Source: Nereida sp024640765 (GTDB lineage Bacteria > Pseudomonadota > Alphaproteobacteria > Rhodobacterales > Rhodobacteraceae). From it: 64,000 nt of DNA. The stretch covers positions 124,001-188,000 of the forward strand of contig JAHEEK010000004.1 in the NCBI GenBank assembly GCA_024640765.1. The letters are read 5' to 3'. Shown piece by piece: positions 1 to 8,147 of the stretch (position 1 is its first letter; each line of letters begins with the position of its first letter). The position numbers and the translations under genes are program-made. The notes beneath the pieces were generated by a model that was not told the DNA's origin, did not search any database, and saw nothing but the letters and a program-made list of their open reading frames with translations.

Positions 1-36
1 TCTAAACAAAGATCATCCAATAAAAGGATTGCACAG

Positions 37-237
37 ATGTCGATATCGCAGACCACATTCCCAAATGCCGCGCACGGCCAAATCAGCCCCAAGCGTATTG
101 AACGCAAAACCCTGTCGATCCGCAAACGAGGCAGCGGCGGATGGTCGGCCATCGCAATCCAATTACGCGCCGCGCGCCCTGCCCGCGCAACTTTGGAAGA
201 ACGCCTACGCCGCGGTCTGATCTGCTGCTCGGCCTAA
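37..237 (+). CDS. small hypothetical protein (66 aa), doubtful
   Basis: Unrecognised open frame encoding a basic 66-residue peptide rich in Arg and Ala. Two things favour it: an AAGGA motif about eight bases before the ATG, and a terminator-like hairpin shortly after the stop. Against it, overlapping frames of similar length exist, no domain, signal peptide or membrane segment is visible, and such arginine-rich frames arise by chance in GC-rich DNA. No function is proposed. The remainder of positions 1-431 shows no other gene. Confidence 0.25.
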   Translation: MSISQTTFPNAAHGQISPKRIERKTLSIRKRGSGGWSAIAIQLRAARPARATLEERLRRGLICCSA

Positions 238-266
238 CACCAATTCCCATCTCCCCCCGACCAACT

Positions 267-302
267 GCCGCGTCCGGATCACTTCTGGCGCGGCTTTTTC
301 TT
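267..302 (+). terminator. probable rho-independent terminator
   Basis: GCCGCG (267-272) pairs with CGCGGC (289-294) and is followed by a T-rich tract (295-302). It could end a short rightward transcript carrying the small ORF at 37-237 and would insulate the hydrolase gene that follows. Confidence 0.5.
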
Positions 303-431
303 GTCAGAAGCTATTTGTGCAGCCACAGGCAAAACGTAACTTCCGTCACCTTCCCGTGACGCCGATGAAGCATAACTTGCGATTGCACCACCCAACTTGC
401 ACATATGCGACACAGCAAAAAGGGGCGCACC

Positions 432-1651
432 ATGCCGAGCGAGACAATTGAATTCAAAAATAACGCTGGCCTAAGCCTGTCCGCGCGTCTTGATTTACCC
501 ACAGGAGACCCTGTTGCAACGGCGCTTCTGGCCCATTGTTTTACGTGCACCAAAGACCTGCCCGCCGCACGGCGCATCGCGGCCCGTCTGTCGGCCATGG
601 GCTTTGCTGTCTTGAGCTTTGACTTTACCGGTCTTGGGCAGTCCGAGGGGCGCTTTGCCAAAACGGATTTCACCTCAAACGTAGATGATCTGATCGCTGC
701 GAGCGCCTATCTGACCGATCGGAATTTGACGCCGTCGCTTTTGATCGGGCACTCCCTAGGCGGGGCCGCAGTGTTGAAGGCCGCTGCTCAATTACCCCAG
801 ATTAAGGGCGTCGTGACCCTTGGTGCACCTTTTGATCCCGCGCATGTGACCCATCATTTCGCCAGCGCCATTCCAGATATAATCGCAAAAGGTTCCGCCG
901 AAGTGACCCTTGGTGGGCGCCCCTTTACGATTGGCAAACAGTTCGTTGAGGACGTCCAAGGCATTGAAATTGAGGCCGCTGTACGAAATCTTAACGCCGC
1001 CCTTTTGGTCATGCATTCGCCCGTTGATGAAACAGTAGGCATTGAAAACGCCAGTCAGATTTTTGGCGCCGCACGGCATCCAAAGTCATTTGTGACACTC
1101 GACAAGGCCGACCACCTGTTGCGCAGCCCCGACGATGCAGAATACGCCGCGGGTGTGATCGCCGCATGGGCCGAGCGTTATATCAATGTTACCCGCCCCG
1201 CGGCGCCCATTGGCGTGCTAGAAGGTGTTACCCGTGTGTCAGAGGCTGATCCCAAAGGGTTTTTGCAAGACATCAGATCAGGTGAAAAACATCACGTGCT
1301 TGCGGATGAGCCTCAGGCTTACGGTGGCACAAATCAAGGGATGTCCCCTTACGGGTTTCTTGCGGCGGGTCTGGGGGCATGCACATCTATGACAATTCGG
1401 ATGTACGCGCGGCGCAAAGGCTGCCCCTCGAACATGTGTCCGTCGACGTCACCCACGACAAGATGCACGCCCAAGACAGCGATCCCGCGACAAATGTCCG
1501 TATTGATAATTTCCGCCGCGCGATGCACCTGTCCGGCCCTTTAACGCCCGAGCAAACCACACGTTTGATGAAAATTGCGGACAAATGTCCGGTTCACAAA
1601 ACCCTTGAGCAATCCAGCAGGATTGAGACCGTGTTTGCCTCGGGCGCGTAA
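432..1651 (+). pseudogene. alpha/beta hydrolase-OsmC fusion, frameshifted
   Basis: The gene begins at ATG 432 after AAGGGG. Its first ~250 residues are an alpha/beta hydrolase with the nucleophile elbow GHSLGG (Ser108). This is followed by an OsmC/Ohr peroxide-reductase domain, a fusion known from proteobacteria. The first OsmC cysteine (GACTS, Cys317) is in the original frame, which then drifts into unrelated sequence and stops at 1544. The second cysteine motif (CPVHKTL) and the rest of the OsmC fold lie in another frame that ends at 1651. Restoring one G near position 1424 would make a continuous ~406-residue protein reading KGWPLEHVSVDV. The hydrolase half could still fold; the OsmC half should be dead unless the missing base is a sequencing error or is recoded. 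Confidence 0.85.
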
Positions 1652-1710
1652 GTAGCGATTGACCTGTACACGTACACCTATCTCACTACGCTCCTAAGCG
1701 TCCGCTCATG

Positions 1711-1742
1711 AAAAAAGGCGCCCACCTAATTGGTGAGCGCCT
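1711..1742 (-). terminator. rho-independent terminator of bioY
   Basis: Read leftward, GGCGCTCACC and GGTGGGCGCC form an imperfect stem around AATTA, followed by six T (the A-run at 1711-1716 on the top strand). It lies 28 bases past the bioY stop. It could also slow transcripts arriving from the convergent hydrolase gene. Confidence 0.75.
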
Positions 1743-1769
1743 AAATAACGTCAAATATGTTTTGCAGGA

Positions 1770-2369
1770 TCAGCCGCGGGCTTTGCCGATTGCTTTCCAC
1801 GCCATTGGCACGATCATCGCCGCAATCGCCAATTTCAGCAGATCGCCGTAGATGAACGCTGTCAGGCCCCACTCAAGGATCGGCTTGTCCCAGCCGTAAA
1901 GTGTACCAAGCCACAACAGGCCCGGGATGTAGATAAGTGCGTTACCGATCAGCATCGCTGCGGCCATTTTCGCAGCACTACGGTCCCAACCCATGCGCGC
2001 CAAAACACCCAAGGCGAAGGTCGCAAGCACGTAGCCAACCAGATAGCCGCCTGTACCACCCATCATGTATTCAATGCCGGACACGCCCGCCGCAGATGAT
2101 GCAAACACGTCAAAGCCCGCCGCACCCAAGATCATGTAACCGATGATTGTAACCAGCCCCAAACGCGGACCATAGGCTGCGCCAACGGTCAAAACAGCCA
2201 ATGTGCCAAGGGTCATTGGCACGGGGATCATGGGGATCTTCACTTTTGCAGCGATCGCCAGCGCGGCAATGCCCACCACTACCAACATGATTTGCTTGAG
2301 GCGCAAAAGCGCGCCTTCGGATGCGCCAAACGCTTCGGTCAGGACTTTGTCGTTCATGGTCAACGCCAT
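1770..2369 (-). CDS. bioY: biotin transporter BioY (ECF S component)
   Basis: A 199-residue integral membrane protein of the BioY family, the substrate-binding S component of energy-coupling-factor biotin uptake. Six hydrophobic segments are visible, together with the family-typical stretches PMIPVPMTLGTLAVL and the Gly-rich GGTGGYLVGY. Start chosen at ATG 2369, preceded by GGAG; a longer frame upstream has no hydrophobic or conserved content. No EcfA/EcfT genes are adjacent, so it either works alone, as reported for some BioY proteins, or shares a module encoded elsewhere. It lies 89 bases downstream of the DUF6314 gene on the same strand and may be co-transcribed with it. No BioR-type operator was seen. 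Confidence 0.9.
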   Translation of the reverse strand: MALTMNDKVLTEAFGASEGALLRLKQIMLVVVGIAALAIAAKVKIPMIPVPMTLGTLAVLTVGAAYGPRLGLVTIIGYMILGAAGFDVFASSAAGVSGIEYMMGGTGGYLVGYVLATFALGVLARMGWDRSAAKMAAAMLIGNALIYIPGLLWLGTLYGWDKPILEWGLTAFIYGDLLKLAIAAMIVPMAWKAIGKARG

Positions 2370-2458
2370 ATCGGAGATCTCCAATCTTGTTCTCGTTCCC
2401 GCCTGTTTAATCGCGCACACAGCCCAATCGCAAGAGAATAAGCGCCCCGACCACAGTG

Positions 2459-2926
2459 TTAGCGACAGTACTGGCTTGTCATCACATAGTCTTTGCGCGG
2501 TCCGCGCACGTGCCAGACCGCTGCCCAAACCGGCCACTGGCTGAAATCATAAGACACATTATACTGATCCGGATCACACCAATGCGCCGCATCGCCCCCA
2601 CCCAAAGGGACCAGATGAAACGCACGGCCATCTGCAAATCGCACAGGCACATGATCCGCCCCCGAGCCATCATCAGGCGTGTCCCAGAAGTATCTGCGGG
2701 TTCCTGTAATCTTGGGGCCCAGCTCTGCCGCGCCCGAGACATCTGTCCGCTGCATTTCAAATTGTAGCGCCCCGCTTTCATCATAGACAAGACCTGACCG
2801 AACGCGGACGAATGTCCCCGTCCCGTTAAACCGCGCAACTGTGCCATCTGCATGGATAATTTTGCGGGTAATTTGCCAAACGCCCTCAAAATCGGACAAC
2901 TGTCTCACTGCTGGATCTTCGCTCAT
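2459..2926 (-). CDS. DUF6314 family protein
   Basis: A 155-residue soluble protein resembling the DUF6314 family, which is common in Rhodobacteraceae and of unknown function. Recognisable are the opening 'DFEGVW.I.R.I.HADG', a central 'F.RQ.Y.W' type region (TRRYFWDTP) and a conserved tail with HWCDPDQYNVSYDF and KDYVMTSQYCR. The pattern of short beta strands suggests a lipocalin-like barrel, which is inference. Start at ATG 2926; the frame stays open far upstream, but that part is the antisense of purB. It precedes bioY on the same strand and is divergent from purB. Confidence 0.8.
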   Translation of the reverse strand: MSEDPAVRQLSDFEGVWQITRKIIHADGTVARFNGTGTFVRVRSGLVYDESGALQFEMQRTDVSGAAELGPKITGTRRYFWDTPDDGSGADHVPVRFADGRAFHLVPLGGGDAAHWCDPDQYNVSYDFSQWPVWAAVWHVRGPRKDYVMTSQYCR

Positions 2927-3076
2927 TCCATCATCCGTTTTGTCTATATGTATGTCGAATACGGCGCCATCATCACCGGTGTCCCGTACCCTGCCCTTGT
3001 TCCCATCTGTCCAAGGGTTTAAGAGGCTGCCAAGCCCTTTGCCAACCCCAACTCTCTTCAAAAAAGGCCACGCCCC

Positions 3077-4378
<1,302 letters not shown>

Positions 4379-4392
4379 GCTTCATCACAGAT

Positions 4393-4425
4393 GCGTGGCC
4401 TGCCCGCTTTGGGATTTGGCCACGC
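4393..4425. other. stem-loop downstream of purB
   Basis: GCGTGGCC (4393-4400) pairs perfectly with GGCCACGC (4418-4425) across a 17-base loop. No T-run follows, so it is not a classic intrinsic terminator; it may protect the purB 3' end or attenuate read-through into the TPR gene. Confidence 0.4.
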
Positions 4426-4470
4426 ACCGCGCCGCTCTATCCTCTAACGGGCAACCAGTTACGAGGATCA

Positions 4471-5007
4471 ATGATGCGCACCACACTTATCGCGGCCCTT
4501 GCTTTGGCACCAACTGCCCTTTTTGCGGCAGGGTCCAGCAGCTCAACACCGCCCAAAGCCACTAAAACAACGACCAAATGTGAGACCGGAATGGTCTACG
4601 ACGCGGACAAACAGAGCTGCGTCGAGATCAAGGAAAGTGCCCTTGGCAACGACGCAATGTTTGAAGCCGTGCGCGAGCTGGCCTACGCGGGCCGCCACCA
4701 AGATGCACAACAAATGCTCAATTTGATGCAAATGCCCAATGACGACCGTGTGTTGACATATCTGGGCTTCACCCACCGCAAAATGGGCGATGCCAGCACC
4801 GGCCTTGCCTATTATCAAAAAGCGTTGGCCGTGAACCCAGACAACCTTTTGGCGCGCTCATATATGGGTCAGGGTTATGTCGAGAGTGGCGACATCGAGC
4901 TGGCCTCAGCACAGTTGACCGAAATCCGCACCCGTGGCGGTCGCGGCACATGGGCGGAGATTTCCCTGCGCATGGCTCTGCAAAACGGCCAAGGCTATAG
5001 CTATTAA
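4471..5007 (+). CDS. periplasmic TPR protein
   Basis: A 178-residue protein with an apparent signal peptide (MRTTLIAALALAPTALFAAG, cut near residue 20) followed by a Ser/Thr/Lys-rich linker, a Cys pair (CETGMVYDADKQSC) and about three tetratricopeptide repeats (residues ~65-165, e.g. DRVLTYLGFTHRKMGDASTGLAYYQKAL). It is probably a periplasmic protein-protein interaction module; the partner is unknown. Two adjacent ATGs (4471, 4474) follow a GAGG motif; the second has the better spacing. It stands between purB and the FliG-like gene in the same direction. Confidence 0.8.
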   Translation: MMRTTLIAALALAPTALFAAGSSSSTPPKATKTTTKCETGMVYDADKQSCVEIKESALGNDAMFEAVRELAYAGRHQDAQQMLNLMQMPNDDRVLTYLGFTHRKMGDASTGLAYYQKALAVNPDNLLARSYMGQGYVESGDIELASAQLTEIRTRGGRGTWAEISLRMALQNGQGYSY

Positions 5008-5091
5008 AAACGCGCAAAATGCAATCCTTTAGGGGGTTGTTCATATCCGCTGCGTTAGATGCCCCTAATTAATCGTCACAAGGGGTGTTAT

Positions 5092-6126
5092 GTGATTCCG
5101 TCCTTTCCAGAATTGCCCGCAGCGGGTTCTGACACGGCTGGCTTGACCAAGCGTGAGAAAGCAGCCGTGATTGTGCGCGCGCTGTTGGGGGGTGGCGGTG
5201 AGTTGTCGTTGAGCACACTCGCTATTGAGCAACAGAGCGGCTTGATGGATCAAATGCGGCAGATGAGCCCCCTTGATCGCGCCACGGTTGAAGCCGTGAT
5301 TGATGAATTTGTGGCCGAGTTGGAAAGCACGGCCCTGACGTTTCCCAAAGACATTGGCGGCACCCTTGATTTGATGGGGAAATCTCTTGATCCCAGCCTT
5401 GCGGGACGGCTGCGCAAGGAGGCGGGCCTCGCCCCACAATCGAACCCGTGGGAAACCATCGCAGGCCTGCCCATGACACAGCTGGTTGATCCGTTGGCAG
5501 GTGAAAGTATCGAGGTTTCCGCGGTTGTTTTGTCAAAACTTCAAGTTGCGAAGGCCGTTGAAATCCTTGCCGCCCTGCCCGGTGAACGCGCGGGCCGGAT
5601 TACATACTCCATTTCTGTGACAACGGGCGTCACACCACAGGCAATTGAGTTGATTGGCATTTCCATCGTTGATCAACTGGGTACCCAACCGGTTCAAGCC
5701 TTCGATGACAGCCACGTTGAACGCGTCGGCGCAATCTTGAACTTTGCCCGTGCCCAAACACGTGACGACGTACTTGTAGGTCTTGATGAAACGGACCCGA
5801 AATTTGCCGAAGATGTGCGCAAATCCATCTTCACATTCGCAAATATCCCAGAACGCATTGACCCCCGCGATGTGCCCAAAATCACCAAAGACGTAGCACC
5901 CGAACAGCTTTTGACCGCCCTATCGGCGGCACTGTCGACAGGCATGGAAGCCCCCGCCAATTTCATTTTGGACAACATGTCCAAGCGGATGGCCGAAAGT
6001 ATGCGCGACGAGATCAAAGATGGCGGGCCTGTTTCTCAAGCCGATGGCGAGGATGCCATGAGCGCTGTTGTAGCCACGATCCGCGAGATGGAAGCCGCTG
6101 GCACGTTGCTGCTTCTGGCCGAGTAA
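5092..6126 (+). CDS. orphan FliG-like motor switch homologue
   Basis: A 344-residue homologue of the flagellar motor switch protein FliG. An N-terminal helical domain opens with LTKREKAAVIVRALLGGGG. A middle region carries the 'LQVAKAVEILAALPGERAGRI' type armadillo motif. A C-terminal torque-type domain carries FAEDVRKSIFTFANI, DPRDVPKITKDV and DNMSKRMAESMRDEI, where the charged helix is partly kept. GTG 5092 is preferred because AGGGG lies six bases ahead; an in-frame ATG at 5059 lacks a ribosome site. No other flagellar gene is nearby, so it is either a stray copy of fliG or a paralogue with another role. Confidence 0.8.
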   Translation: MIPSFPELPAAGSDTAGLTKREKAAVIVRALLGGGGELSLSTLAIEQQSGLMDQMRQMSPLDRATVEAVIDEFVAELESTALTFPKDIGGTLDLMGKSLDPSLAGRLRKEAGLAPQSNPWETIAGLPMTQLVDPLAGESIEVSAVVLSKLQVAKAVEILAALPGERAGRITYSISVTTGVTPQAIELIGISIVDQLGTQPVQAFDDSHVERVGAILNFARAQTRDDVLVGLDETDPKFAEDVRKSIFTFANIPERIDPRDVPKITKDVAPEQLLTALSAALSTGMEAPANFILDNMSKRMAESMRDEIKDGGPVSQADGEDAMSAVVATIREMEAAGTLLLLAE

Positions 6127-6202
6127 ACCGCCGACGCGCGACATTCACGTCTTGTCACTCGCACATATCTTACCATCATTGCGTCAGGGCGTTCTGACAG
6201 CT

Positions 6203-6220
6203 ACACCGTTGAAACGGTGT
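6203..6220. promoter_or_regulatory. perfect palindrome, possible operator
   Basis: ACACCGTT-GA-AACGGTGT is an 18-base perfect inverted repeat, 55 bases before the acyltransferase start and downstream of the FliG-like gene. A two-base loop is too tight for an RNA hairpin with all pairs, so a protein-binding site is a reasonable alternative. The binding factor is unknown. Confidence 0.35.
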
Positions 6221-6274
6221 GCCATTCGTGGCCTTCGGCACCAAAGAAACGACTGAAAGCAAAGCCTAACACGC

Positions 6275-7222
6275 ATGCCCCGCCCCGTTGAGCCCCAAAC
6301 ATCTGCGACAAAATCAGAGACACGGTTTGCCTCTATGCTTGTCCGCGTAACAATCCAACATTGGCTAACTGATCTTGTTTTGCGTACACTGATCTGGCTC
6401 ACAAAACGTCTGCCTTACAAAACACGTGTGCGGTTGATGGGCCAGATCGTATCCGGTGGTATTGCCCGCGTGGCAGGATATCGGAAACGCGCGGAAAGAA
6501 ACCTTACGCTGGTGTTTCCGCAGATGCCAAAGCCGGAAATTCGCAGACTTGCCAAAGCAGCTTGTGACAACGCAGGCCGCACGGTCATTGAGAATTATTC
6601 TCTAAATGACCTGGCGAAAGTCGTTCGCAAAGGCACGATCACCGGCGACGGTATGACAGCCCTACGCGCCGCCCTTGATGTTGGTCGTCCTGTAATTTTC
6701 GCAACTGGTCATTTCGGCAATTACGAAGCGCTTCGGATCCTTTTGAAAGACCAAGGGATCACGATCGGCGCTCTTTACCGACCAATGAAAAACCCGTTCT
6801 TCAACGCCCACTACGTGGAAGCCATGAAAAGCGTAAGCGGTCCAATGTTTGCCCAAGGACGCAGTGGGACACGGGGGTTTGTCAAACATCTGCGCGCGGG
6901 CGGCCCATTGGTTTTGCTTTATGACATTTACTCGGGAAGCTCGCCAGAAATTCCGTTTATGGGGCAACCAACGCGCACCGTTCAAAGCATTGGCGAACTA
7001 GCTTTGAAGTTTGACGCGCTGGTGCTGCCGTATTTCTGCATCCGCAACACAGACGGCATCACGTTTCAAACCAAATTAGAGGCGCCCGTGGAGGGTGACA
7101 GCCCAGAGGCGATTATGATTGAGTTGAACCGCCGATTAGAACAAAAAGTCTACGCACATCCCGAACAGTGGTTTTGGATACACCGACGTTGGAAGAATAT
7201 TCTTGGCGTGTCTTCTAACTGA
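6275..7222 (+). CDS. lysophospholipid/lauroyl acyltransferase (LpxL-like)
   Basis: A 315-residue member of the LpxL/HtrB lauroyl acyltransferase family, which adds secondary acyl chains to lipid A or related lipids at the inner membrane. One N-terminal hydrophobic segment (around residues 32-45) is followed by the HX4E motif HFGNYE (His146, Glu151), the region ALYRPMKNPFFN, and the C-terminal PEQWFWIHRRWKN typical of the family. An internal Met at residue 21 is an alternative start; neither has a strong ribosome site. The stop abuts the stop of the convergent DUF1223 gene with no base between. Confidence 0.85.
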   Translation: MPRPVEPQTSATKSETRFASMLVRVTIQHWLTDLVLRTLIWLTKRLPYKTRVRLMGQIVSGGIARVAGYRKRAERNLTLVFPQMPKPEIRRLAKAACDNAGRTVIENYSLNDLAKVVRKGTITGDGMTALRAALDVGRPVIFATGHFGNYEALRILLKDQGITIGALYRPMKNPFFNAHYVEAMKSVSGPMFAQGRSGTRGFVKHLRAGGPLVLLYDIYSGSSPEIPFMGQPTRTVQSIGELALKFDALVLPYFCIRNTDGITFQTKLEAPVEGDSPEAIMIELNRRLEQKVYAHPEQWFWIHRRWKNILGVSSN

Positions 7223-7924
7223 CTAACGCAGCCGCGCAGCACCCAAGATTGCACCTTGCGTTGCCGCTTGAATGATCGCCACAACAGGTCCGTCTTCGTC
7301 GTTTTCAATACTCAGCGACAGCGGCGCACGGCCATCCCATTTGCCAACCATTTGCCAATCATGGACAACGTTGGCGTATCCCAAAGTCTTACCGCGGTTC
7401 TCTCCGCGCTCAATTGCGACAGTTTGCAACGGGGTATAGCGTACCAGTTGAACAACCATTTGGCGTGGCTCATCAGTTTGCGCCGTTACCTTCAGCTGAT
7501 TACCGGAACGGGTCAGCCCTACATCAACTGTTGCCTGTAGACTGCGGTGTTCTTGGACAAAATCAGCCAGCTGCATCGGCTTGTAGCCAACCACATGATC
7601 AACCCCGCCTACGATCATCTGCGGCGTATAGATTGACCGCGATCCGGCCGCGCGGGCGTAGCCTTTTTGTCGCTTGGTAAAGGCCGGATTCGCAAACTTG
7701 TCTTTCCAGCCGATGTAATCCCAATAATCAACGTGCAACGCCAGCGCGATGACATCATCGCGGGCGGCCAATTCATGAAGCAACGCATCTGCAGGAGGGC
7801 AACTTGAACACCCTTGCGATGTGAACAATTCGACCACAATCGGATGATCGTCCGCCGCACTTGGACCCACGCTGCCAAATGCGCCAACTGCCGCCATTCC
7901 CGCTGCAAATATAAACTGCTTCAT
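7223..7924 (-). CDS. DUF1223 thioredoxin-like secreted protein
   Basis: A 233-residue protein with a signal peptide (cut near residue 24 after PSAA) and a DUF1223 domain of thioredoxin-like fold, marked by VVELFTSQGCSSCPPAD with Cys39 and Cys42 in a CxxC arrangement. Later family motifs are HVDYWDYIGWKDKFA and YTPQMIVGG. A periplasmic redox role is plausible but unproven for this family. ATG 7924 is preceded by GAGGAAG; the longer frame upstream has no support. It diverges from acnA and converges tail to tail with the acyltransferase. Confidence 0.88.
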   Translation of the reverse strand: MKQFIFAAGMAAVGAFGSVGPSAADDHPIVVELFTSQGCSSCPPADALLHELAARDDVIALALHVDYWDYIGWKDKFANPAFTKRQKGYARAAGSRSIYTPQMIVGGVDHVVGYKPMQLADFVQEHRSLQATVDVGLTRSGNQLKVTAQTDEPRQMVVQLVRYTPLQTVAIERGENRGKTLGYANVVHDWQMVGKWDGRAPLSLSIENDEDGPVVAIIQAATQGAILGAARLR

Positions 7925-8038
7925 GAAGTCTTCCTCAGGTTTCCCCCTTCCTAACTCACGCGAGCCCCATGCGCCAATCAAGGTTTTGCGATCCATATGA
8001 CAACCAAACGCGTGGTTGCATCTTATTTCGGTGTGCAA

Positions 8039-8104
8039 TTGTATACAAAAATATACCAAAACGTCGATTAGCCGTTGATTTTTTGAACCGAACGGCGCTA
8101 AACC
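8039..8104 (+). promoter_or_regulatory. acnA upstream region with operator-like repeats
   Basis: Between the divergent DUF1223 and acnA genes there is a perfect 10-base palindrome TTGTATACAA (8039-8048), a shape often bound by GntR-type regulators, and AACGGCGCTAAACC (8091-8104). Read on the other strand, the second is GGTTTAGCGC, like half of a LacI-type TTAGCGCTAA site. Both lie within about 110 bases of the aconitase start. Binding is inferred from sequence shape only. Confidence 0.3.
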
Positions 8105-8147
8105 GCACTTAAACCTGATCAACCGTAGCCCTTTGGAAGGATGCCAA

